NCBI GenBank assembly: GCA_027627225.1
Contig: CM051025.1
Location: forward strand, 59,387,681-59,451,680
Source of the DNA: Congeria kusceri
Taxonomy: Eukaryota; Mollusca; Bivalvia; Myida; Dreissenidae
Reading direction: 5' to 3'
DNA: 64,000 nucleotides
The translations under genes were made by a program, and so were the position numbers. Every line of letters begins with the position of its first letter. The first letter of the stretch is position 1. Of the stretch, positions 23,037 to 34,792 are shown one piece after another. The notes under the pieces are model-generated. The model was not told where the DNA came from and ran no database searches. It worked only from the letters and a program-made list of their open reading frames with translations.

Positions 23037-23242
23037 CATTCTCGCAATTGGGCGCAGTACGTTTGTCTGTCGGAAATAATGAAGGGTCCTTGGAAGATAA
23101 AGAATTTGATACCATGAATAACACAGTTAAGATAGCAGTGTTCAATAAACCTATTTCCGTACAACTGGTTCGAGTTTCTGGATGGGCAGGAACGGCTGTT
23201 GACAACTACATGACTGTGAGATAAAGGTTTTTCGCCAAAACG
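23037..23242 (+). pseudogene. Unit A: F5/8-type-C second-half exon, frameshifted
   Basis: Begins after a TTTGTAG acceptor in phase 1 and encodes FSQLGAVRLSVGNNEGS, closely matching gene 1 FGQLGALSLSVGSLEG. It reaches NYMTV, after which the expected CEIKVFRQN continues in a different frame (EIKVFRQN from 23216). The exon to the GTAATA donor is 206 nt, four short of the 210-nt gene 1 exon. The simplest explanation is a 4-nt deletion that removed the conserved cysteine codon and shifted the frame (next codons AGA TAA). The weaker alternative is use of GTGAGA at 23216 as donor, which would lose the domain end and change phase. Confidence 0.7.
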
Positions 23243-23526
23243 GTAATAATGTCATATATACACGTATAATTAAATATGAAATGGCTAAATACTGATTACA
23301 TGTTTCCCAAAATACAAAATAAATTGTATTTGATCATAATCAACTCTGTGAGCTTGCCGATAGCCAATGTTCAAAGGTAAACGTTTTGTACAAGACTACA
23401 AGTAAAACATGTCCAATTTGTTATCAATAATACGGTATAATAAACAATGAAACCACAATGCTTCAAACGCGATGTTCATTTGATGGAATGCACAGAACAC
23501 GCTTTAAATGACTTACTTGTAAACAG

Positions 23527-23662
23527 ATTGTCCAGATGGTAGATACGGAGCCGGTTGTAGTGAAAACTGTCACTGTTTTGTACGGTCAGTGTGACAGTGT
23601 TACTGGACAATGCGATGTGGACGTTTGCCAAGCCGGATGGAGAGGAATCTCTTGCAGTTATA
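23527..23662 (+). pseudogene. Unit A: EGF-like exon 1, frameshifted
   Basis: After an AAACAG acceptor (phase 1) the exon reads CPDGRYGAGCSENCHC, then shifts: CDSVTGQCDVDVCQAGWRGI continues in another frame to a GTAACC donor in phase 1. The break is at the T-run 23576-23579. One T fewer would give CHCLYGQCDSVTGQC, matching gene 1 CHCLCGGCDAVTGGC. Length is 136 nt rather than the 135 expected for a phase 1-1 exon. One cysteine of the motif is also Tyr (TAC). Confidence 0.75.
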
Positions 23663-24051
23663 GTAACCTACACACTTATATATAAATTATGAAAGTTACT
23701 TCATCACTTGAATTTTAAATATTACGATACGAAAAATAACATAAAGCTGATGGTTTACCATTGCAATACGTAAATGAATTAAAGGCACACACTGTATATA
23801 ATTCTCGCTGATTACAGTGTTATTTTAATGGATCTACGTTATTTTTAAGTTGTTTGTTCATCTTTTAAAAGTATATTTTATAGATATATAATTTTGATCG
23901 TTAATGTGAAATAGTTTCTAATAAATGACCCATTGTGCAAGGAAATATCTTTTCACCAAAACGAAAGGCTCGGATTGAGATATCAGAATAAAATGAGAAA
24001 CGTGTTTTATCGTGGCATTTTATGATGATCTTTAAAATGTGATATTGGAAG

Positions 24052-24201
24052 CCTGTCCTGAGACGTATTTTGGCCTCAACTGCTGCATACAATGCAGTCA
24101 AAACTGTCGAAGCGGTGATGTCTGCAATCACACAACTGGTGAATGTCCTAATGGGTGTCCAGAAGGATACGATTTAACATACGATAAAACTTGTTTGACA
24201 C
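24052..24201 (+). CDS. Unit A: EGF-like exon 2
   Basis: 150-nt open exon, phase 1-1, with donor GTACGT. It encodes CPETYFGLNC, CSQNCRSGDVCNHTTGECPN and GCPEGYDLTYDKTCLT. This is a cysteine-rich EGF-like domain of the MEGF/SREC kind with an extra adjacent cysteine (NCC). The acceptor context (TATTGGAAG) has a poor pyrimidine tract, so splicing is uncertain. It would be an extracellular repeat, but the exons before it are frame-broken. Confidence 0.6.
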
Positions 24202-24830
24202 GTACGTATCCCAGTAAATAGCATTTTCCTGTTTAAAGAATGTCTATCTTATATGCCATGTTTAATAATAAATATCTTTTTAATGATCTCAGCAGATAGT
24301 GGTATTTATACTGTTATGTTTTTCTTAATATTTAAACCAAACACTGTTAATATTAAAACAACACTCTTAAACATAACAGCATTGTGTTAGATTAAATGGA
24401 ATATTATTATATATTATCATATACCCATCAAGCTCCTTAATATCCTCAAGCATTTACTTATATATAGATCTACACACATTGTAGAGCAAACCAAGGATAA
24501 CACAGTTATATTGGTTGAAAGAATTGAAGCGATTCAACTGAAACTGGTGCTTGATAATAAATGTCCTATTTTTTCTTTTTTATCCTATTACTACAGCCGA
24601 ATCGATCGGATAACCAACCAAACTTTAGCTTTATTCGATCGCTATTTTAGCACACGTTTATTCGATCGTTATCTTTAGAACGCTATGTATTTCAATGTGA
24701 CGTCATACCAAATGGTGACGTTTGTAGTAAACAAAACAACCCACTGTTAAAACTGGGAAATCAAAGCTGTTATTTTACATATTTCCACGCTGTTTACATG
24801 ATTTATGGACACAGCATACTAGGATTAATA

Positions 24831-24967
24831 GAATATTTTGTGAGCGTTGGATAAAGATCTAGTGTATCATGTTCGGCTCGAAACAGGGTAGCGCTAGGAA
24901 AGCGGGATACATGTTTCTCAGCCTCGCATGGTACACTTGATCTTTATCAAACACTCACATAATATTC
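24831..24967. repeat. Imperfect palindrome in an intron (unit A; also B and C)
   Basis: GAATATTTTGTGAGCGTTGG with ATAAAGATCTAGTGTA pairs with the reverse complement of the stretch ending at 24967 (TACACTTGATCTTTATC.. AATATTC), arms of about 36 nt with a few mismatches. Copies are at 35422-35558 and 48490-48626. It is probably a foldback/MITE remnant. Confidence 0.7.
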
Positions 24968-26072
24968 TCTATCCATAAAGCAGTACGGCACACGCCTTAA
25001 CAAACATATTTCGCGATTCGCGTTGTTTGGGCGATCGAGACAGAGGCAAGTGGCATCGGAGAAGACTGATGTACTGCGCGAGACATCGCCATATAATTAA
25101 TGCATCAACCATCGTTTGCTTTGCTTCTGCTACTAGTATAATCATCAAACAATAAACGGCAAAATAATAATTTTCAGAGCGAATGCAAGTGTGGATTATC
25201 GAGTAAATCAAGAAACGATGCACATATTGGTCTAGCGTTTCGCCGAGTGTGTGCACTCAGATTTGCATATAAGCATTGTCATTTCAAGGCGGGCATTAGC
25301 ACATGCTGCGAATAACTCCGCATAGATACATGTACACGGAGTTATTACGATTACCCAGTTCTGAATTAGCCAAGGCTATTAACTTGTTTGGCTTGAGCAG
25401 CATGCAACAAGCTGCGTTAGTAGTAATTTGTTGTCATTGTTAAAGTGTGTGTGTACGATCTTACAACAAATATATAGTGGCATTTAAAATGAAATAAAAG
25501 TTACGATTAAACATTGCTTTTAAACGCACAATAAGTTAGTTTTTAATCACCAAATAGTTTTTGTCTATAAAAGCGAAAACTCAAATACATGTATATACGT
25601 TGACTTGACAGTTGTTTTAGATTACACAACAGTAATACTGCTTAATTTATTTCATCTTGAAGTGTTTCCTTCGTCGTTTTTATGATTTTTTTTTATGTCA
25701 TCAAGCTCTAAATCTGCAATTTCCGTTGTACACAGTAAACACTTGTAAAAATAGGGTTACTCATTTAAAAGCTATTATATACTGCAAAAGATTTTTCACC
25801 GCTTTCTTAATCCGAAGTAAGTACCGCCAGCCATTTCAACTCTTTATCAACACAAAGTAGGTTTACACAACTGAATAGTGTTAAACAATGCTTACAGAGA
25901 CAATGTTAACCAAAGGGCCTCAAGTGGGTAATTTCTTTAAAAGTCTTAAATTAATGTATTAATAATGATATATAATAACGGTTAAAATAACGTATATGTA
26001 ATGGGAAAAGAGTTAAGCATTATGCGAAAAAAAATCAATGTATAATTATGGGTCGTGTTTGTTTGGCCCTTT

Positions 26073-26755
26073 TTAGCTCACCTGAGCACAAAGTGCTCAA
26101 GGGTGAGACTATCATCGTTGTCCGTCGTCGTCAACAAGTTACTTAAACAACTTCTTCTCTGAAACCGCTTGGTGGATTTTAACTAAACAGGAATGTCCCT
26201 GGGATTGTCTTATAACAAATTTATTCAATTCATTTGAATATCTGGCGAACTGTGGTTGCCACGGCAACTAAAAATTAAAAACACATGAAAACTTAAAAAA
26301 AAATCTTTTGTTAGAAATAACTGTCTGGATTTCAAAATAGTTTTACAGAAATGTTCATCGGATGACCCTGTACCAAATTCCTTTTGATTCTTTAAAAAAT
26401 GGCCTCGGGAGGGGGGGGGGGCAACTTCCTTATATGGCTATAATGAACAATTTGAAAATATTATTGTATGAAACAATTTGCTGGATTTCCAAATAATTTC
26501 GCTGAAATGTTTCGTAGGTGATCCTCTACCAAATTCTTTCAAATAATTTTTATTCATTAAAAACATGGCTGCCATATCGCGGGCCAGTTTTCCTTATATT
26601 GCTATATTGAAATCTTTAAATATCTTTTAGCCTGAAACCATTGGCTGGATTTAACAATAATTTTACATAAATGCTTTTTGGTGACCATTTAGTAAGTTTC
26701 TTTAAATTATTTTGGTTTGCAAAAAAACATGACCGCCAGGGGGCGGGAAAGTACA
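26073..26755 (+). repeat. Dispersed repeat in an intron, unit A
   Basis: Starts TTAGCTCACCTGAGCACAAA followed by GTGCTCAAGGGTGAG and CCGTCGTCGTC. It contains internally related blocks (TGGATTT..AATAATTTTAC..AAATGTT/GCTT..GGTGA) and ends near GGGGGCGGGAAAG. Copies are at 36663-37345 and 49731-50408. It resembles a widespread mollusc interspersed repeat; the class is unknown. Confidence 0.55.
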
Positions 26756-26995
26756 ATTAAAATGAAAACATATAAAACGTGTTTAACACTGAGTGTTTAG
26801 GGGCATGGAGTACTGTGTATTTGTCAACATATTTCAATTCTGAATATAGCTAGAATTTTATTATTTTCGACTTACTGAGTTTATTAAAGCAGCTATCTCG
26901 CCGACTACTTGTTCGTATTACATTTTCGAAAGATATTGTAAATATAATATTAAATAAAATAGAAAAACTAGTTATAAAATATTGTGCATATTCAG

Positions 26996-27145
26996 CGTGC
27001 CAACCAGGATATTTTGGCCTCAACTGCTCCCACCTATGCAGTCAATATTGTCGGAACAGTGATGTCTGCAATCAGATGACTGGTCAATGTCCTAATGGGT
27101 GTGCAGATGGATACGACTTTACGAACGACAACACTTGTTCAACTT
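26996..27145 (+). CDS. Unit A: EGF-like exon 3
   Basis: 150-nt open exon with a good acceptor (GCATATTCAG) and donor GTAAGT, phase 1-1. It encodes CQPGYFGLNCSHLCSQYC, RNSDVCNQMTGQCPN and GCADGYDFTNDNTCST. This is an eight-cysteine EGF-like domain typical of MEGF/scavenger-type receptors. The same sequence appears unchanged in B and C. Confidence 0.75.
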
Positions 27146-27597
27146 GTAAGTATCCAAGTAAATGTAATTAGAATATGCAATCATGTCTAGAATGTTAAAG
27201 ATCTGAGTAATACAATGATTGAATTCGATAGAAATTTACTACAAATTAAAATCAAACAGGTACCTTCAGATTCATATTGACATTAATTACGCTATACATG
27301 CTTCACACATGTAACCAGAGCTTGCAAAGATTGTTAGTTAACATATTTCCTATTAAAAATGTGGGAGTAAGATATTACACAACATTACATAACAAACCAT
27401 TCCATAATATTAGTATTTTATAAACACACACACACATATGACTTTTAAGTATACATTCATAGATTTGTGTACGATTTCATTTAATTAAAACAAAAAGAAT
27501 CCAAATAGAGATAGAGATAGCGAAATAAATCCAAACACTTTATATTAATAACTATGTGATATTTCACCATGACCAGAAACATTGTTTGCACATTTAG

Positions 27598-27747
27598 CTT
27601 GTCGGGAAAAATATTTTGGCCTCAGCTGTTCCAAACTATGTAGTGAATATTGTCGTCTCCATGCAGTCTGCAATCACATAACTGGCGAATGTTCGTATGG
27701 GTGTGCAGATGGATATAACATTATTTACGATAAAACGTGTTTGTCAC
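27598..27747 (+). pseudogene. Unit A: EGF-like exon 4 with lost splice donor
   Basis: Open 150-nt exon after a CATTTAG acceptor, encoding CREKYFGLSCSKLCSEYC, RLHAVCNHITGECSY and GCADGYNIIYDKTCLS. At the exon end the paralogous exon 2 has CAC|GTACGTATCCC, while here it is CAC|ATAAATATCCC, so the GT donor is AT. Reading on gives HKYPSKYHFPV and a stop. It is either a dead exon or an improvised terminal exon of a secreted form; the first is more likely given the broken upstream exons. Confidence 0.7.
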
Positions 27748-29237
27748 ATAAATATCCCAGTAAATATCATTTTCCCGTGTAGACATTGTAGAAGCAATCT
27801 GCAACATTTACTATAAATATACCACACTTTTGTCTACAATGATAAATTCCATTTATCCAAGAAAGAAATATTTTGACTGTCAAAAACATTTCAACCTTTT
27901 TGCAACGTGACCAAGCGAAAGTGACTGTCAGGTCATGTGACCGCGCTGACAATTTGAGTGTTATATTAGAGCATGTAACTGCGTCAGTTGTTTTAGCCCC
28001 AGAAAAATTGTTTGCAAGTAACTTAATTTTACTAAGTTACTAATTAACATAACACTAATTGCATTTAACATTGTAAAACCTATTTCCCTAAATGTATACC
28101 ATATGATAGCACTTTCTTCTCAGAAGCATATCTTATATACACCACAATCACTATCCAAAACAAGTGGGAATATGCATTACAAGCAATGCCAAAACATCTA
28201 TAAATGTTGCAGGGGGACATTCAGACGACAAAAATCAGCCCGTGTATATAAACCAGAAATAAGAAAGCGCAAACCGTGATCCTGAAATTAAACATCTCTC
28301 TAGCCAAGATGCAGTATATTTATGTACTATGCGTGCAGATAATAAGTCTGTTTCGTCGGCTTAATCTTATTTACTTGTGTATTATAAGTACGACACATAT
28401 TTACCGTGTACTATACCAAATACTGTTATCATATGTATTTGCATTGCATCGTTATTCCATAACGAACACAGTGTTTAACATAATATAGGTTGAATGTATA
28501 TTTCGTTATATGGACACATTTCTAGTATTTAGCTTAGTATAATTTAATTTAAAATCAGTGTTAATTGTTTTTCACCATATAGGGATTCCGTTGACCTGAA
28601 ATATTGTTCTTGTTTATAGCACAGTGTTACCACAGTCTTAAATGTATACTATTATTTCACTTTTAAAGTATCAAAGACATAATCTAAGACATACTAATAT
28701 AAAAAAAGTTGCAACAACTCTAAAAGACCATGGCGTTAATAAATTGAACGTATTTCTCATCCCCTTGACAAACATAAAGTTAGGAGAGTTATCAATAAAG
28801 GCAAGGCTATCTAATTAGCATTGAACAATCCGATCAACGAGCCTAACATTTATTATTATGTTTCTGTACTGTTTGTGTTCAAAGTCAAACTTTTACGATT
28901 GTTTGGGTGGAACTCACATAAAGGTCTGTTTGTGAACAATAACATGCCCTTGAGGAAGGAGTTAATTATCATTAAGTGAATATCGGAGATTGAAGCAGAT
29001 ATAAATTATTACTAAACGACTGTATATACAAATAATCGAGATGAAAGCAACTAAGACATCGTATTTCTGAATGGTAATGTATCATAATTATAACTTTAGA
29101 TGTTTTACTAAATGTACGTCAAAATGATACACCGGTTCTTAAAGGCCACACGAGCATGTGCATTGCGCATGTCGATTGCCGGGAAAACAAGTGAAGTACA
29201 TGAAATGTGTCTGGTGTGATTCAATTTTGCGAATAAG

Positions 29238-29262
29238 ATATATATATATATATATATATATA
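29238..29262. repeat. (TA)n tract, unit B
   Basis: Identical in length to the unit A tract. Confidence 0.95.
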
Positions 29263-32200
29263 GAGGTGGTGCTTTGGCCTGCTGACATAACCTTTATATC
29301 AATATGTGAGACGAAGAAATATATATACATCTCATTCGGTGGATATGAGATCTCCTTGTGAGGATAAAATCGTTCGCCTTGATTCACGTCTTTTCCTTTT
29401 GTGCAACGTTAGCTTATCCACAAGAAGTTGTCCATACTATTTCCATACTATAAATCTGATTGCGCTGGCATTTACATACTACGGACATACACCGTTGGCC
29501 GAAATGGCAGACCAGACCTCAACTACTAACAGAGCAGTGTCGGCGTCATTTACGTCATACGGATGCTAACAGGTATCCGGCAACATATAGGCCATAACAG
29601 TTTGAAGTCTGTCCTATTTCGGTCAGGTCGATAGGAGGTCTGTCAGACGTCTGGCGGAACCAGCCGGCGTATAGCCCGACATATAGATAATAACCCAAAA
29701 ATTGATCCGGCGTCTGGCCGATTTGTTTTATGTGCGGTCGGGTCAGAGAAGAAAATGACAAATAATAGGAATTTAAAATCATTACAGAACATTTAAACTA
29801 AAAGAAAACTTAATGCATATATTGACATATTGTCTTAATTGTCATTAAGCTTAAACAAGTGCTTCTTTCACCTTACTTCTGCAAATGCATATATTGCAGT
29901 CACAATATTTTCGATCTTGATCATCATCATGCGGAATATAACTCCTGACCTTTCTCCCCATTCAAACCTTGAGCGAATCCGCTGGAAACGTCAACGCCGC
30001 CAGATGCAGCCAGCGCATTAAGCCTAGTTTCTTGACGCCGCTGTGAATTACATGTTTATGTGTTATGTGGGGTTCACGCTGCATTCTCTACCGTTTCAGT
30101 AATATGTACAGTATAGCTGCAGGGCGCTAGATCATCCTGCCAATCATAAAATAGGTGTCATGTAATGAAAATGAGAGCAACTGACCGTATACTTGTTTAG
30201 CTGTCATTTTCAGTAGTTGATCGCTTAAGATTATTTACAAAGATCGAATTATTCTGTTTGCTCACTAATCGTTTTCTTATTACACTTTATTATATAGTAC
30301 TCTGTGGCAATAACGTTCTGACATTGTCACTGGTTATATGTTAAAAGATATACGGGTTCTTTATACACATGCCTTTTTTTACTACCGCAATTCGTCTGAA
30401 ATACAAAAAGAAATACGTGTTAAAATTACAGGAAGTAAATCTTATCCTATATTAAATTATACGTATATATATAGATAATAATTAATTGCTTGGATGGTGA
30501 TGAATACATGCAATAAAATGAAGCCAAAACAAAACATGTTCAGAAGGTCGGATATGAGATATATTTCAAAATGTTTTACAAGCAGTTGCTCTTAAATACT
30601 CAATACAATCATTTAACTTTAGACACCATATATGCCCGGTATTGTTCAAGTTCGAAACCTATACAAGCTATTGATGAATAAGCAACAAATAAGTGGAATT
30701 ATTTATTCGGAGCTACCGGTTTATTTTAGTCAAGACATTTAAATGGATTAGTCGAGGTTGTCGAAAACAAAAAGCCATACCAGGTAATAATCACACATAC
30801 TATAGTTAGCGTAATTAAAGACTTTTTCTTTCAATTGCACTTCAATACAACCTTGTCCAATACAGTTAAAGCAGTCATTAGTAGAAACAGAATTGCTATC
30901 TTAAAACGTTATAACGTTCACTTATCATGTCTGTGAAGTGCTGACAGTCATTTACTAGTTTAATAATATTAACCACAAACAATAACCGCCTTAAAATGGA
31001 GGTATGTGTTATTTGTGTCCTTCCTAGATCGTTCCCATATATTTGTCGGCGAATATCAACTACCTGTTCAAGCTGAGATCCGTGTTGTGTGCGATATACT
31101 TGTCATTAAAATGTGTATGCTCATTAGTGTTGTCATTGTATACATGCACACATTCTACTGTCTTCGTGTAATGATTGATATTATTCACCAATGTCAATTA
31201 TTCGACAGTTTCATGCTTTTAAGCACAAACAATATCCAGTGTTAAATTATGAAAACTGTGCAGGCGAATAGCTAGAAACATGCTAGTATTAGCTTTACAT
31301 ATCGATCTGATCGAATATGAGTATCAACATAGCATCACACTCAGTTTATGAAGACTTAAACATACATTTATGTTCATCGGCTAAATGTATACAACTTTAG
31401 ATACAGTGCTATCACGTGTCAACATTTACAACAAATATTGTTCAAAGCAATTAAAATTCACATGAAGTGAACAAGACAATTTGAAACAAAATACAGTGCA
31501 AAATTAATGAATAAATCAACAAAACTTGAATGCATGTATGCACAATCGTAATGTGTATTTTAGCGGGTTACACTTACGTTTACTATGTTTAGGTTTGGTT
31601 TACGCTTTGTTTAAGTTTTTTGTAATTTGGTTGAATATCTTAATTTAAAACCCGTTCTTAACTTCCTTGTTATATTCAGTTGACCGGCATTTTCTGATTA
31701 CTTCAGGATATAATAGTGTTTGTGAGCGTTTGCGTGATAAAACACTCCGAAATTGTTGTTTTTTAAATACAAACAATGTGAAATGGCGGTATATGCGGGA
31801 TATTATGTTGCGGAATAATTATGAAGATAATGCGGTCTGAACGGAAAATAAGATTGTTATAAACAAATTATAACACTTTTATTAATTGCGTTATTAATTG
31901 AACACATTATTTGACAAAATACGTGTCAGTGGTTTTGTTATCATTGTATATAAGTAAACGTAAATTATTTCTTCCGAATGATGTCGGCAATAAAAATAGT
32001 GTTTTTAAGGAACCAAATAATACTGGCAACAAATACGTATCATCGTATCATTATTGTTTTAGTTAATTTAGGAATTTGAACCTTTCATGTTTATAGATTA
32101 CATTAAAATACGTTGTAACCATAATTCTTTGTTGCTTCGACAGCTTAGAATAGCTGCGTTTTAAGTTTTTTGGACTTACGTTATGGCTCAAATGTATTTG

Positions 32201-33170
32201 ATAGTAGGACCGAATGTAATTTTCTGAATCCTATGAAGAAGCATATAACATTTAACATGTAAGTTACTGTAAGTCTTCTCTCTGTTGTTTTTATATGCAT
32301 TATACATGATGAACACATTATTTCCTATAGATGAAATATAATAATTATTATGTCCCGAACATATTCGCTTAAAAAGATTTCTATGTTAATAAACTTGTCT
32401 TACCAATAAAATAAAATGCATACCCGGTAGTAAGCTATTTTCTTTTTATTTACAGTTCACAGTTGTCGATTTATGTTTTTTTTTAAAATTTCCAGCCGTT
32501 TTTTAAATTTAGAAAATGAAACAAAATAATAAATGAACTGAAGATACTGAAAATAATGATTTATTTAATTCCATTCTGTATTTAATGCATGTACTCCGAT
32601 ACAGTATAATTATATTTTGTTAATATGAATATATATTGACATGTATGTATATTGTCTCCTCATTTATATCAAAACAAATATTTAATCAGTATGCCAAAAA
32701 TTCGTCGAAGTCGTTATTCTACATTAAAACCGACACAGTCTTAAGTTAATGACATAGTTTATAACCCTTGTTCATTAGGTGGTGTTCGAATTAATTGTTG
32801 AACCAAACATTTTTTCATGATTAAGATTTGATGTATCATTTCTAGCTCGACTATTCAACGAATATGTGATCTTTCAAACTAGCCCCGGGCGTCGGCGTCC
32901 GCGTCTGAAATCCGGTTAAAGGGTTAAAGTTTTGTTTCAAAAAGTATCAACAATTAAAAACTACATTAATTTAGTTTGAAATCCGGTTAAAGGGTTAAAG
33001 TTTTGTTTCAAAAAGTATCTTATCTTGTGGAACGAATCGTTGTATTTGGACGTACGGACGAAGGTTTGTTTCATATAAACTTATACTGAAAATAAGTGAA
33101 TATAAATACTACACGGTAAATGCAATAAGTATATGCGAATATAAATATAGATTGATGGATAGATGGATGA

Positions 33171-33454
<284 letters not shown>

Positions 33455-33627
33455 GGGTTATTTTTTATGGTTTCCAGTTGTATCTATTACATTGACCTAT
33501 TTATTTAGTTATTTTTGTAGCTGTGTGTTGCTCGTTATTATTTCTTTCATACTTACAATTCGTTGCTTTACTGCGCATGGGAGATTGATAGATAGTTCAT
33601 TGAATTGCAACAATATTTCATTTGTAG

Positions 33628-33833
33628 CATTCTCGCAATTGGGCGCAGTACGTTTGTCTGTCGGAAATAATGAAGGGTCCTTGGAAGATAAAGAATTTGA
33701 TACCATGAATAACACAGTTAAGATAGCAGTGTTCAATAAACCTATTTCCGTACAACTGGTTCGAGTTTCTGGATGGGCAGGAACGGCTGTTGACAACTAC
33801 ATGACTGTGAGATAAAGGTTTTTCGCCAAAACG
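33628..33833 (+). pseudogene. Unit B: F5/8-type-C second-half exon, frameshifted
   Basis: Copy of the unit A exon with the same 206-nt length and the same frame break after NYMTV (at about 33806). No repair is seen. Confidence 0.7.
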
Positions 33834-34117
33834 GTAATAATGTCATATATACACGTATAATTAAATATGAAATGGCTAAATACTGATTACATGTTTCCCA
33901 AAATACAAAATAAATTGTATTTGATCATAATCAACTCTGTGAGCTTGCCGATAGCCAATGTTCAAAGGTAAACGTTTTGTACAAGACTACAAGTAAAACA
34001 TGTCCAATTTGTTATCAATAATACGGTATAATAAACAATGAAACCACAATGCTTCAAACGCGATGTTCATTTGATGGAATGCACAGAACACGCTTTAAAT
34101 GACTTACTTGTAAACAG

Positions 34118-34253
34118 ATTGTCCAGATGGTAGATACGGAGCCGGTTGTAGTGAAAACTGTCACTGTTTTGTACGGTCAGTGTGACAGTGTTACTGGACA
34201 ATGCGATGTGGACGTTTGCCAAGCCGGATGGAGAGGAATCTCTTGCAGTTATA
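34118..34253 (+). pseudogene. Unit B: EGF-like exon 1, frameshifted
   Basis: Copy of the unit A exon with the same extra T in the run 34167-34170. The frame shifts between CHC and CDSVTGQC. Confidence 0.75.
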
Positions 34254-34642
34254 GTAACCTACACACTTATATATAAATTATGAAAGTTACTTCATCACTT
34301 GAATTTTAAATATTACGATACGAAAAATAACATAAAGCTGATGGTTTACCATTGCAATACGTAAATGAATTAAAGGCACACACTGTATATAATTCTCGCT
34401 GATTACAGTGTTATTTTAATGGATCTACGTTATTTTTAAGTTGTTTGTTCATCTTTTAAAAGTATATTTTATAGATATATAATTTTGATCGTTAATGTGA
34501 AATAGTTTCTAATAAATGACCCATTGTGCAAGGAAATATCTTTTCACCAAAACGAAAGGCTCGGATTGAGATATCAGAATAAAATGAGAAACGTGTTTTA
34601 TCGTGGCATTTTATGATGATCTTTAAAATGTGATATTGGAAG

Positions 34643-34792
34643 CCTGTCCTGAGACGTATTTTGGCCTCAACTGCTGCATACAATGCAGTCAAAACTGTCG
34701 AAGCGGTGATGTCTGCAATCACACAACTGGTGAATGTCCTAATGGGTGTCCAGAAGGATACGATTTAACATACGATAAAACTTGTTTGACAC
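34643..34792 (+). CDS. Unit B: EGF-like exon 2
   Basis: Open 150-nt exon, apparently identical to the unit A copy, with donor GTACGT and the same weak acceptor. It is part of the broken receptor, so it is unlikely to be translated in a full-length product. Confidence 0.6.

Noticed and set aside
24969..25256. 95-codon minus-strand frame conserved in all three units
   Set aside because: Conservation reflects recent duplication, not selection; it starts next to a foldback repeat and has no domain features.
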